NCBI GenBank assembly: GCA_017471185.1
Contig: JAFUVZ010000049.1
Location: forward strand, 1 to 64,000
DNA: 64,000 bases
Origin: Bacteroidaceae bacterium
GTDB lineage: Bacteria; Bacteroidota; Bacteroidia; Bacteroidales; Bacteroidaceae
Reading direction: 5' to 3'
Part shown: positions 52,541 through 61,524 of the stretch, piece after piece
Position numbering within the stretch: the stretch's first letter is position 1
Layout: the number at the start of each line of letters is the position of its first letter
Notes under the pieces: model-generated
What the model was told of the DNA's origin: nothing
Databases searched by the model: none
Seen by the model: the letters and a program-made list of their open reading frames with translations, nothing else
Program-made: the position numbers and the translations under genes

Positions 52541-53881
52541 CTATGAGAAGCGAATCTTGAAACGGGTGAGTCCGTCAGGATAAGTGCGGAGGGAAAAAGT
52601 GCAGCCGTGCTTCATCAGGACCTCACGGATGAACATCAGTCCGATGCCCTGGCCGTTGGGTTTGGTAGAGAAGAAAGGCGTGAACAGCTTCTTCTCCGTT
52701 TCCGGAGAGATGCCTTTGCCATTGTCGGCAATCTCTAATATCAAGCCTTGCTCATGTTTCCTTCCCCCTACGGGATACCCTCCTTTGCTAAGAGGAAGGG
52801 TAGTTATGGTTATTTCGCCATCAGAGCCGATGCTCTCAGCTGCGTTCTTCACGATATTCACCAATACCTGCTCAAACAATATGGGGTCGATGTTCACCCG
52901 AGAGCCGCCTTCGCAAAGGTTCAGTTTGACTGCGATGTTCCTGCCCGCACAGACGCTCTCCATAAAAGTATGGTTTTCGAGCAGCAAGGCATTGACATCC
53001 ACTTCTTGCAACTGAGGTTCCGGAATCTTCACCACATCAGCGAAGCGGGTGATGAAACGGCTCATACTCATGCAGCGTTCGCTGCTCGTGGTCATCATCT
53101 CCCGCAAGTCGTCTGATTCTGGTATTGTTGACATAGCATCCGACATCGTGTCTAAGGCTGAAGTCACCCCAGCCACCGTATTGTTCACCTCATGGGCTAT
53201 CATGCGTATCACCTTCTCGTAGGCTTTCTTCTCCGCCTTCATCACCTCAGCCGTGAGGCTCTCTATCAGGATGAAAGGATGGGCGAATCCCCTATCCATA
53301 AAACTCAGGTGGCTACAACGGTAAATCATGGAATCATTCAGCCTGACAGTCTCGGAATCACCCATCGGAATACGCGCTATCTTTTGTGCCAAGGGGATAT
53401 CCAGTTCGCTCATCAGCTTACGATGTAGCTGAGCCTCATCATTCACCTCTAAGAAGCGCAAGGCTGCTGCGTTCATCATCGTGATATGCCCATCGAAATC
53501 GAGCATGATGACTCCCATTGGCGATGCGCTGATAAGCAGGTCGAGGAAGCGGTTCTGTTCCTGCACACGCAGCTTCTCTTCCTTCAGCTGGTCCATCATC
53601 TTATTGAACACCTGCACGATGCGGTCGCTCTCCTGTTGCCCCACAGGCTTCAGGCGACTGCTGAAATCCTGCTCGTTGAGCAGATCCATACCATTGCCGA
53701 TGGCATCGAGTGGTTTGAGCACCTTATAGTAGAAATAGATGAGGAATACCAGCACCAGCAGTACTACACCCTCCCCTATATAAAATAAGGTGTCCTGACT
53801 CTGGGCGGCAGAGTAGAACAGCAGGATGAGCAACACCAGTTGCAGGAATGCCAGTATGTAGAACAGGTATCGGAGTTTCAT
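52541..53881 (-). CDS. Sensor histidine kinase of NtrY/NtrB type
   Basis: This 446-residue inner-membrane kinase has two N-terminal membrane segments (about 4-22 and 31-50), a HAMP-like linker and a PAS domain (FLDLLISASPMGVIMLDFDG). The H-box MIAHEVNNTVAGV (His about 229) is intact. The ATPase domain shows VNIVKNAAESIG, DNGKGISPE and GQGIGLMFIRE. Its start overlaps the stop of the sigma-54 response regulator gene by 4 nt, so the two are partners. It is the last gene of the ABC efflux operon and probably regulates it. Confidence 0.93.
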   Translation of the reverse strand: MKLRYLFYILAFLQLVLLILLFYSAAQSQDTLFYIGEGVVLLVLVFLIYFYYKVLKPLDAIGNGMDLLNEQDFSSRLKPVGQQESDRIVQVFNKMMDQLKEEKLRVQEQNRFLDLLISASPMGVIMLDFDGHITMMNAAALRFLEVNDEAQLHRKLMSELDIPLAQKIARIPMGDSETVRLNDSMIYRCSHLSFMDRGFAHPFILIESLTAEVMKAEKKAYEKVIRMIAHEVNNTVAGVTSALDTMSDAMSTIPESDDLREMMTTSSERCMSMSRFITRFADVVKIPEPQLQEVDVNALLLENHTFMESVCAGRNIAVKLNLCEGGSRVNIDPILFEQVLVNIVKNAAESIGSDGEITITTLPLSKGGYPVGGRKHEQGLILEIADNGKGISPETEKKLFTPFFSTKPNGQGIGLMFIREVLMKHGCTFSLRTYPDGLTRFKIRFS

Positions 53882-55269
53882 ACGCCTATCTTATATTTCT
53901 CCATCCTTCGGTAAAGCGCCTGCCGGGTGACACCCAAGGCAGCTGCCATCTGCGATATGTTACCTTGGTATTTGTCATACGCTTTTTCAATGGCGATGCG
54001 CTCCACCTCATCCAAGGTCAGCCCGTCAGCATCAGCCGACTGCATCTGGCCCGTTCCTTGATATTGCCTCATGAAGTCCTCAGCCTGAAGCACATCATTC
54101 GTACTCACCAGTAAGGTACGCTCCACTAAGTTCTTCAGCTCACGGATATTGCCAGGAAAAGGCAAGGTCATCAGCCATTCGCTTGCTTGCTGCGAGATCT
54201 CTACAGGGGGCAATCCATTGGCATCGCACTGTTTCTTAGCGAAATGAGCTGCCAAGAGAGGAATGTCCTCCTTTCGCTCACGCAAGGCGGGCAGATGGAT
54301 GGTTATCAGATTGATGCGATAGAACAGATCCTCACGGAAGGTCTTGTCCTGCACCATCTGCTGCAAGTTGGCGTTGGTGGCGCTTACCACACGTATATCC
54401 ACTTTCTTGGGCTTGCTCTCGCCCAATGGTTCGAACGTCTGTTCCTGCAAGACACGCAGCAGCTTTACCTGACAACTCAGGTCAAGCTCGCCAATCTCGT
54501 CTAAGAAGATGGTGCCCTTGTCAGCCAGCTCGAAGCGTCCCTTCCTGTCAGCCACAGCATCGGTAAAAGCTCCTTTCTTATGTCCGAACATCTCACTCTC
54601 AAACAGGCTTTGGGAAATGCCGCCTAAGTTTACCTTCACGAAAGGCTTGTCTGCACGCTTGCTGTTACGATGAATAGCCTCAGCAATCAGCTCCTTGCCA
54701 GTTCCGCTCTCACCCGTTATCAAGACTGAAGCGTTGGTCTTGGCGATGCGTTCTACCACCTTCAGCACATCGTTCAGGGCACGGCTCTCGCCTATGATGA
54801 AGCTACGGTCGAAAACCTCGTTGACTGCAGGGCGTTGACCATTGACCGCTGCTTTCGGACTCTGGGAAGCGGGTTCAGTCAGCTGGAGGGCAGTCTCTAT
54901 GCGCTGCATAAGGGCGACATTGTTCCAGGGTTTGGTCACAAAGTCGAACGCTCCAGCCTGCATACCCAGCACAGCCAGGTTGATACTTCCCCAAGCCGTC
55001 ATCAGTATGACCGGTACTTCAGGACGGAACAGTTTCACTTGCTTGAGCAAGGTCAACCCTTCCTCGCCAGTAGTGGAAAGCGAGAAGTTCATGTCCATCA
55101 GTATCAGACGAGGCTCTTCATTACGGACAATCTCCATGGCCTCCTTGGGACCGGCTACAGCCTGCACCTCATACCCTGCCCGCTTCAGCATGAAGCCTAA
55201 TGAGGTACGTATCGCACTATCATCGTCAACAATCAGAATCATACTGCAAAGATAGTTATTATTCTCCAT
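53878..55269 (-). CDS. Sigma-54-dependent response regulator (NtrC family)
   Basis: The 463-residue regulator has a receiver domain (ILIVDDDSAIRTSLGFML, phospho-Asp in LILMDMNFS), an AAA+ domain (Walker A GESGTGKELIAEAIH, Walker B GTIFLDEIGELD) and a C-terminal Fis-type helix-turn-helix (NISQMAAALGVTRQALYRRM). The sigma-54-contacting loop is GAFTDA instead of GAFTGA, a variant seen in many activators. Two starts are possible: ATG at 55269, overlapping the TolC stop as TAATG, or ATG at 55242, where homologues usually begin. The overlap lies in two heptad units. Confidence 0.94.
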   Translation of the reverse strand: MENNNYLCSMILIVDDDSAIRTSLGFMLKRAGYEVQAVAGPKEAMEIVRNEEPRLILMDMNFSLSTTGEEGLTLLKQVKLFRPEVPVILMTAWGSINLAVLGMQAGAFDFVTKPWNNVALMQRIETALQLTEPASQSPKAAVNGQRPAVNEVFDRSFIIGESRALNDVLKVVERIAKTNASVLITGESGTGKELIAEAIHRNSKRADKPFVKVNLGGISQSLFESEMFGHKKGAFTDAVADRKGRFELADKGTIFLDEIGELDLSCQVKLLRVLQEQTFEPLGESKPKKVDIRVVSATNANLQQMVQDKTFREDLFYRINLITIHLPALRERKEDIPLLAAHFAKKQCDANGLPPVEISQQASEWLMTLPFPGNIRELKNLVERTLLVSTNDVLQAEDFMRQYQGTGQMQSADADGLTLDEVERIAIEKAYDKYQGNISQMAAALGVTRQALYRRMEKYKIGV

Positions 55270-55274
55270 TATCC
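55261..55274. repeat. Two heptad units at the TolC/response-regulator junction
   Basis: ATTCTCC and ATTATCC (plus strand) match the units at 45755-45803. On the coding strand they form the TAATG overlap of stop and start codons. Confidence 0.55.
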
Positions 55275-56756
55275 CTTGATTATTTTCTCAAAATCAGCGT
55301 CAATATTAGTGCCTTTCTCGAAGTCCCAAAGAGTGAGGCTACGCAAGCGATAGTAATAATACCAATAGTAGAACAGTTCGTTGACGTGTTTCTGCCGAGC
55401 CTCATCCTTACGTACTTGGGCATCGTTCAAATCCAGGGTAGAGATCTTGCCAATCATGAATGTCTCCACATTGGTGGCATAACGCTGCTGGGCTATCTGG
55501 TCGCTCTCATCAGCGATGTTCAGTTGAGCCAGCTGGTTGTTATATTGCTGCACCAGCACGAAGAGGTTCTGGTTGAACTCCTGCGTTTCCTGACGGAGCT
55601 TGCTCTCCGTAACCTCACGGTTGCTCTTCGCCACACGCACCTGTCCCTTGCGTCTGCCCCAGTCGAGGATAGGGATCTTCAAGCCCACCTCCACAATCTG
55701 ATTCGACTTCAATCCATCGTATGCAGAGCGGAAGGTATGGTCGGTGCCCGTCAAGCCCACCTGGGCATAAAGCTGAATCTCTCTCAAGTTCCCCCGTGCC
55801 TTCGCCACCTCATAATCGGCTTCCAGCTGCCTGCGCTGGATGTTCTTGGCAAACGAGTTGTTCTGCAATGCCTTCTGCAACACATCATCATAATAGAGTT
55901 CTACAGAAGGAGCTGTCTCTGGCACCACAGGCTCCAGCTCCACGTCCTCGCTGATAGCGAGGAAGGAACGCAACTTGAACATACAGCTCTTCAGGGTTGT
56001 CTCATTGTCAGTGAGCGACGACTGAGCATCCAGCACATTGAGGCGAAGCTGCAGCAGGTCGTTCTCACTGATCTGCCCCATCTCGCGCTTTACCTTCGCC
56101 ACCTCATACAGTTTGTTGGCGTTATTTAGGTTCTGCTGGTCAATTGACACTTTCTCCTGAGCTAAAAGGAGGTTGAAGAACAGGTTGATGGTAGAGATAG
56201 TCACATCTTCTGTCGCACTCAGGAAGGCCGCTTTCGCCTCCTTGTAGCGCACTGGCTCAATACGACGGTCCCACTTGATGCGGTTCACCCCGAAGATGGG
56301 CTGGTTCAAGGTCAGGGCGATAGGCACCGTCATGAAACTGTGGTCCTTACTGCCCGTAAACTGCTTCAGGTAATCCAAAGACGTATTCAGCGAGAGCGTA
56401 CCGCCTGTGAGCCAGATATTCTGGTCGATGCTCAGTTCACCACTCATCCGCATATAGTCGCTACGCAGGTAGCTGTATTCGCCCGCATCATTCTGATAGG
56501 CGGTATAACTCTTGTTATAGGATGGCAAAGTAGCCTTGAAGTTCACCTCCGGCAGTAACTCTGCCTGGTATGTGCGGTACTCCCAATAAGCCGTCTTCAG
56601 CTCATTGAGGGCTACCGCAGCATCCACACTCTGCACCCTTGCCAGGCGGATGGCCTCGTCGAGCGAGATTGGCCTCACCGAGGTCTCCACCTGAGCATGC
56701 AACGAAAGGGTGCTCATCAAGGTTAATAAGGAATAGAGTATTCTTTTCATAGTCAT
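55269..56756 (-). CDS. TolC-family outer-membrane efflux protein
   Basis: The 495-residue protein has a signal peptide (about 1-21) and the long alpha-helical repeats of outer-membrane efflux channels (for example LDEAIRLARVQSVDAAVALNEL near the start and DWGRRKGQVRVAKSN in the second half). It would form the exit duct for the ABC efflux system encoded upstream. Start codons at 56756 and 56750 (MTMKRIL) are both possible. The stop overlaps the response-regulator start. Confidence 0.92.
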   Translation of the reverse strand: MTMKRILYSLLTLMSTLSLHAQVETSVRPISLDEAIRLARVQSVDAAVALNELKTAYWEYRTYQAELLPEVNFKATLPSYNKSYTAYQNDAGEYSYLRSDYMRMSGELSIDQNIWLTGGTLSLNTSLDYLKQFTGSKDHSFMTVPIALTLNQPIFGVNRIKWDRRIEPVRYKEAKAAFLSATEDVTISTINLFFNLLLAQEKVSIDQQNLNNANKLYEVAKVKREMGQISENDLLQLRLNVLDAQSSLTDNETTLKSCMFKLRSFLAISEDVELEPVVPETAPSVELYYDDVLQKALQNNSFAKNIQRRQLEADYEVAKARGNLREIQLYAQVGLTGTDHTFRSAYDGLKSNQIVEVGLKIPILDWGRRKGQVRVAKSNREVTESKLRQETQEFNQNLFVLVQQYNNQLAQLNIADESDQIAQQRYATNVETFMIGKISTLDLNDAQVRKDEARQKHVNELFYYWYYYYRLRSLTLWDFEKGTNIDADFEKIIKG

Positions 56757-56768
56757 TCTGTTTTTTCT

Positions 56769-58049
56769 TTATTCGTCTCTTAATGCCTCTGTTGGCAAAA
56801 TACGACTGATATTCCTCGCAGGAATATAGATTCCAATCAGTACCACCAACAGCATCACTACATACAACACCAATGAGGTGATGCAGAAGTGCAGGGAGAA
56901 ACTATCCAGCCACGAGGGAGCAGGCTTCAATCCTGCAAAAGGGATTTCGCTATATATTCCCTCCAAGCGGGCATAGTTCCAGTAGATGAAGCATCCGATG
57001 AGCCATGCTGCCGTAGTGAGCACAGCGCCTTCACCTAAAAGCATCCTCATTATTTGCCATTTATGGGCGCCATACGCCTTCATCACGCCTACGTCATTGC
57101 GCCTTGTCTTGGTCTGCAGCCAGAAAGCTCCTGTTACCCCCAAGCCCAAGCTGAGGAAGAAGAAGATGAGCAGGGTGATATGCATATTATATCCCTTTTC
57201 TGCACTGCCCCACCCATAATCATAGATATAGGAGTCGTAATCCTCGATGGAGCTTACATATAGGTTACCTATCTGCAAGTTAGCGATATGGTTATCCCTG
57301 AACCTTTCCATAAAGGTATTGATATTCACACCATCACGTACTCGTAACATAATCAGTGAGGTATCTTCTGGCTTAAGCATTGGTACGAAGAACATAGGCG
57401 TAGGTCTGAAGTTCAACCTGTATTTCATGTCTGGCAACACACCCACCACCTCTGCAGTAGTAGTATCACGCCATTGTGCATTTATCACAGGCTGAGGCAA
57501 ACGGTTACCGCCAAATAACATCTTTGCTGCTGTTTCGGTGATGATGAATTGCTTCTCTGACAATGCACCTCCAATGGTTTCCTGTAAGGTCTTATCAGGA
57601 AGTGGCTTGATGCCCATAGTCTCAAAATAGTCGGTGCCTGGCATATAGGCCATAATGTATCCTGCCGCTTTATTTTCCTTATTCTGCTCATTGATAAAGG
57701 TTGTGCCAATCTGTCGCATTGTGCTTGGTATGTTTAGCATCCTGGGTACTACGGTGGCATATTCCACCCCATCAATTCTGCGGACGGCATCCCTTAATCT
57801 CATATAGTCATCTATGATGGTTGAGTCGTTTTCGGCCTTATACTGAGGCGAGGCTTTAGGATAAGTGACAATATTGACCATACACACGCGGTTGGTTTCA
57901 AAGCCCATAGGCTGAGATACTACCCATGAATCCACAATGATTGGGTCAATGACGTTCCACGCCACTACCGCCACAATTATCAGTTCGGCAAAGAGCCATC
58001 CGTTACGCCAGCGTCTTGCCCACAGGTTTTTCAATATCATTTTGAACAT
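56769..58049 (-). CDS. ABC transporter permease, MacB/FtsX type (B-type, second copy)
   Basis: This 426-residue permease has an N-terminal membrane helix, a large periplasmic domain and three C-terminal helices (FtsX region, VKTRRNDVGVMKAYGAHKWQI-like coupling helix written QTKTRRNDVGVMKAYG). It ends IPARNISRILPTEALRDE. The N-terminus ILKNLWARRWRNGWLFAELI is clearly paralogous to the permease at 60197-61522. The gene follows the A-type permease after 12 nt. Confidence 0.92.
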   Translation of the reverse strand: MFKMILKNLWARRWRNGWLFAELIIVAVVAWNVIDPIIVDSWVVSQPMGFETNRVCMVNIVTYPKASPQYKAENDSTIIDDYMRLRDAVRRIDGVEYATVVPRMLNIPSTMRQIGTTFINEQNKENKAAGYIMAYMPGTDYFETMGIKPLPDKTLQETIGGALSEKQFIITETAAKMLFGGNRLPQPVINAQWRDTTTAEVVGVLPDMKYRLNFRPTPMFFVPMLKPEDTSLIMLRVRDGVNINTFMERFRDNHIANLQIGNLYVSSIEDYDSYIYDYGWGSAEKGYNMHITLLIFFFLSLGLGVTGAFWLQTKTRRNDVGVMKAYGAHKWQIMRMLLGEGAVLTTAAWLIGCFIYWNYARLEGIYSEIPFAGLKPAPSWLDSFSLHFCITSLVLYVVMLLVVLIGIYIPARNISRILPTEALRDE

Positions 58050-58061
58050 AGCGGTTCCTCC

Positions 58062-59390
58062 TCAATCTTTTTGGTTAATGGAATAAACAATGGGCTTACG
58101 TAAAGCATACCAAGCAGGTATCAATGCAGAAAGTACATTGACCGCTACGCAAATCAACAACACCGCTATCAGCAACAGGGGTGAGAACATCACTTCAGAC
58201 GGTACCTCAAAAGGTATTTCTGCAGATGGCCGTATGTCAATTCCCCACAAATAAAACAAAGAGAATATCCAGTTCTTGGCAATCACCAATCCTCCCCAAA
58301 GGAATAACAATCCTAAGAGACCGCCAATAAAGGTAAGCAGCAGGTTCTCCCACAATACTTGCCCAAGCAGTCTGCTCTTGCTGGCACCAAACGACTTCAT
58401 TACTCCCATCTCCGGCAATCTGTCTTCCATGCGGCTGCTGATCATTCCACTCAAATTAATGGCTGGCACAATAAGCAGCAGGAACATCAGGTAGATGTAG
58501 TAGCGCACCACCTCCCATAGATTGAACTTGCTGTATTGTTCGTCTTGATAATACATATAATGAAGCGTTGTCTGGCTATTAGACATAGGCCTCTGGTTTA
58601 ATTCAAGCTGCATAATGCCTTGGTTAGCTTGGTTGAACTCACGGATTCTTGCCTGTAGCTGCTCCCAAACAGCGTCACGCTGAGCCTTATTTTTCATTAC
58701 CAGATAGACCGTGAGCGAGCCGGATATTGGCATATTCTCATCCAAAGCATTATAGCCTGGCTCTGAAGTATAGGGGAAATACACATGAGCAAAGCCAAAT
58801 GAACTGGCTGTACTGGGAGCCTTCACTACCCCACAGATGCGGTAATCCTCAAACGAGATGTTGAGCTCTTTGCCTACCAAACCACGATCTGTCCCGAATA
58901 TCCGCTTTGCCAGCATATCGGTAATCACGATATTACGGATGCCGCTTCGAAAATCTTCCTCAGTAAAGGGCGCTCCTTCCACAAAGGTGAAACTACAAAC
59001 CTTGAAGAAGTCTGGGTCGGTAAACTTGGAGTAGATAGAATAGTCGCCCTTGCCTTCTGGCAACTTCACGAACTTACTTTCATAAGTCTGATACAAGGCT
59101 GTCACCCCTTCCACATCTTTCAATGAACGGAACCAGTCGTTCACCGTCTGGTGAGAAAGACGATATACCATAGACTTCTTGCCGTCTGCCATCGTCACTT
59201 GGATGGGAAGCATTTTATAAGTATTCGCCTTATCATAGTCAGGATAGAACCCTGCTACCCTGATATAGACGGAATACACTACCGCCAGCGTGAAGCACAC
59301 GGCCAAGGCCGTACCTATTATATAAATGGTGCTGAACAGCTTCTGCTGCTTCATCATCTGCCAGGCTTGTTTGACATAAATCTTAATCAT
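58062..59390 (-). CDS. ABC transporter permease, MacB/FtsX type (A-type, second copy)
   Basis: The 442-residue permease starts MIKIYVKQAWQMMKQ; a longer frame beginning 48 nt upstream overlaps the ATPase gene and lacks family likeness. The C-terminal FtsX part contains LSGMISSRMEDRLPEMGVMKSFGAS and the end is LIPAWYALRKPIVYSINQKD. It is paralogous along its length to the permease at 61525-62829. With the B-type gene downstream it forms the second permease pair of the operon. Confidence 0.92.
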   Translation of the reverse strand: MIKIYVKQAWQMMKQQKLFSTIYIIGTALAVCFTLAVVYSVYIRVAGFYPDYDKANTYKMLPIQVTMADGKKSMVYRLSHQTVNDWFRSLKDVEGVTALYQTYESKFVKLPEGKGDYSIYSKFTDPDFFKVCSFTFVEGAPFTEEDFRSGIRNIVITDMLAKRIFGTDRGLVGKELNISFEDYRICGVVKAPSTASSFGFAHVYFPYTSEPGYNALDENMPISGSLTVYLVMKNKAQRDAVWEQLQARIREFNQANQGIMQLELNQRPMSNSQTTLHYMYYQDEQYSKFNLWEVVRYYIYLMFLLLIVPAINLSGMISSRMEDRLPEMGVMKSFGASKSRLLGQVLWENLLLTFIGGLLGLLFLWGGLVIAKNWIFSLFYLWGIDIRPSAEIPFEVPSEVMFSPLLLIAVLLICVAVNVLSALIPAWYALRKPIVYSINQKD

Positions 59391-59418
59391 ATTACTCCCA
59401 ATGGTTAAAAGGTTAACA

Positions 59419-60093
59419 TTATTCCACCTGACGGCCATCGAAGAAGCGGATGGTGCGGTCGGTCAGTTTGGCTTGCGCATCATTGTGGGTTACCATCACG
59501 ATAGTGCGCCCGTCTTGCTTGTTTAGCTCATGCAGCAGTTCCATAATCTCAGCACCCATCTTGCTATCCAGGTTACCGGTTGGCTCATCGGCCAGGATAA
59601 TCTCTGGATTGCCGACAATAGCTCTGGCGATAGCAACACGCTGACACTGACCACCGCTCAACTGGGTGGGCATGTGGCGCATACGATGGCTCAGGCCCAC
59701 TCGCTCCAACACCTGCTTCGCCAGTTCCTCACGCTTGGCTCCCGACATCTTGCGATAGAGCAGAGGAATCTTCACGTTGTCGATCACGTTGAGGGAGTTG
59801 ATCAAGTGGAAGCTTTGGAACACAAAGCCCAATTTCTCATTACGGAAAGCCGCCAACGCCTTGTCGCTCAGTTTCTCAGTAGCTGTGCCGTCAATCAGCA
59901 CACTGCCAGAGGTAGGCGCATCGAGCAAGCCCATGATATTTAATAAGGTGGATTTGCCACAGCCAGATGGTCCCATGATGCTGAGGAACTCGCCCTTGTT
60001 TACTTGCAGGTTTACATTCTCCAATGCCTGCGTTTCCACTTCGTCTGTACGGTATATCTTATTGATACCCTTTAATTCGATAATTGTCTCCAT
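59419..60093 (-). CDS. ABC transporter ATP-binding protein, MacB/LolD type
   Basis: This 224-residue ATPase has Walker A GPSGCGKSTLLNI, the Q-loop, signature QLSGGQCQRVAIARAI, Walker B IILADEPTGNLDS and the H-loop VMVTHN. It is the only ATPase of the operon and lies between two permease pairs, so it probably serves both. Four heptad repeat units end 14 nt upstream of its start codon. Confidence 0.96.
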   Translation of the reverse strand: METIIELKGINKIYRTDEVETQALENVNLQVNKGEFLSIMGPSGCGKSTLLNIMGLLDAPTSGSVLIDGTATEKLSDKALAAFRNEKLGFVFQSFHLINSLNVIDNVKIPLLYRKMSGAKREELAKQVLERVGLSHRMRHMPTQLSGGQCQRVAIARAIVGNPEIILADEPTGNLDSKMGAEIMELLHELNKQDGRTIVMVTHNDAQAKLTDRTIRFFDGRQVE

Positions 60094-60106
60094 GATCTTT
60101 TATTTT

Positions 60107-60134
60107 ATTGAACATTGAAAATTGAACATTGAAA
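60107..60134. repeat. Heptad tandem repeat ahead of the ATPase gene
   Basis: Four units read ATTGAAC, ATTGAAA, ATTGAAC, ATTGAAA. The sequence TTATTTTATTGAA at the array edge next to the start codon is shared with the array at 62839. Confidence 0.85.
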
Positions 60135-60196
60135 ATTTGCCATGCGGATTATACTCAAGCCTCAATGCCCGGTTATTTTAAGTTTTCTTTTAATTA

Positions 60197-61522
60197 TTAC
60201 TCGTCTCTCAAAGCCTCTGTCGGCAGGATATGACTGATCTTGTGTGCCGGGATATAGATGCCGATCAGTACCACAATGGTCATAATCAGCCAGATGATGC
60301 CGCTCACGATAAGGAAATGCTGGGGGAAGCTGTCTATCCAGGAATCAGCTACCATCGGCGAGTCTGCCCGAGCTCCTCCCCAGAGGTAATCATTCACCAA
60401 GCCCTCGCTGATGCCATACTGCATATAGATGAGGCAACCTATGACAACAGCGATGGTGGTAAGCAATACTCCCTCTCCCATCAGCATACCCATGATTGTC
60501 TTAGGTGTACCACCGAAGGACAACATCACGCCTACATCTTCCTTCCTCACTTTGGTCTGCAGCCAGAAGGTTCCTATCACACCCAAGCAAAGGCTGATCA
60601 TGAAGAATGCCGCCAACACATATCTCATGTGCATCGCATTGAGGTAATATTTGTCTCTATCCTCCATGACCGAACTGAATTTCTTGATGCTGCGGGCATA
60701 GAGGTTGCCGCTGTGAAGTTGCTTTATGCCGTTCTCATTGAAGTTGTCGATGAATTTATCCAGATTTACCCCCTCTTTCACACGCACCAAGAGAAAAGTC
60801 TGATTAGGCACTTCTGTTCCATTATTATCATCCGGGCTGAATCGGTAGAAAGTCACAGGGATGGCGCGGTTACCGTTGTTCATCTTGAAAGGCTTGAACA
60901 CGCCAGTAACCTCTTTGTCTTTCCAATCGGGCACCATTGCTAAAAACCGGGGAGGCAAGGATGCACGCATGTTGGTGCGATTAGAGCCATACAGCTCGTT
61001 CGCTCCGTTTTCAGAAAGCAGCATACTGTTAGCCGGCAAAGCAGCCTCTTCCAGTTGTTCCACCGTATAGCCCTCGGCGGGTTGGATGCCGAAAGTCTTG
61101 AAGAAATCGGTGCGAGGCTTGTAATACATGTTAGAAACCCGCAGCAGCTTGGTAGTGTCATTAGGATTGCAATAGGCAGAGTTGGAATTGCCTGGTGAAC
61201 CAGGATAGGCGAAGCCCAACAGTTGTGTGGCGCTTTCCACATCAGGCAGGTTACGGGCCTGATACATCATACGGTCGATATCCTCAAAGAGGGTGGAGTC
61301 GGCTTCAGCACTATATGCTGAGGCTCCTTCGTAATACCTGCCCAAGGAGATGCGGCACAGGCGGTCGGCATCATAGCCCATAGGCAAGTTACGCACATAG
61401 AGTCCTACTACCACTGGGTCGAAGATAACCCATGATACAATGGCTACCGCTACCAGTTCGATGAAAAGCCATCCGTTACGCTTGCGGCGAGCCCAGATAT
61501 TCTTGAATATTAAATTATACAT
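60197..61522 (-). CDS. ABC transporter permease, MacB/FtsX type (B-type, first copy)
   Basis: The 441-residue permease begins MYNLIFKNIWARRKRNGWLFIELV and ends IPAHKISHILPTEALRDE, close to its paralogue at 56769-58049. The C-terminal FtsX part has QTKVRKEDVGVMLSFGGTPKTIMG. It starts 2 nt after the A-type permease gene. Confidence 0.92.
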   Translation of the reverse strand: MYNLIFKNIWARRKRNGWLFIELVAVAIVSWVIFDPVVVGLYVRNLPMGYDADRLCRISLGRYYEGASAYSAEADSTLFEDIDRMMYQARNLPDVESATQLLGFAYPGSPGNSNSAYCNPNDTTKLLRVSNMYYKPRTDFFKTFGIQPAEGYTVEQLEEAALPANSMLLSENGANELYGSNRTNMRASLPPRFLAMVPDWKDKEVTGVFKPFKMNNGNRAIPVTFYRFSPDDNNGTEVPNQTFLLVRVKEGVNLDKFIDNFNENGIKQLHSGNLYARSIKKFSSVMEDRDKYYLNAMHMRYVLAAFFMISLCLGVIGTFWLQTKVRKEDVGVMLSFGGTPKTIMGMLMGEGVLLTTIAVVIGCLIYMQYGISEGLVNDYLWGGARADSPMVADSWIDSFPQHFLIVSGIIWLIMTIVVLIGIYIPAHKISHILPTEALRDE

Positions 61523-61524
61523 AA

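Noticed and set aside
55247..55254. TATCTTTG on the minus strand as an internal promoter of the response-regulator gene
   Set aside because: No TTTG lies at the usual distance and it would begin transcription at the ATG itself; readthrough from the efflux operon is simpler.
53878..55269. GAFTDA in the AAA+ domain as a sign of lost sigma-54 contact
   Set aside because: This variant is common in activators known or believed to work with sigma-54, so it is not evidence for loss of function.
55200..56129. 309-residue plus-strand reading frame
   Set aside because: It lies opposite the TolC-type gene, has no recognisable family features and consists of residues expected from an antisense frame.
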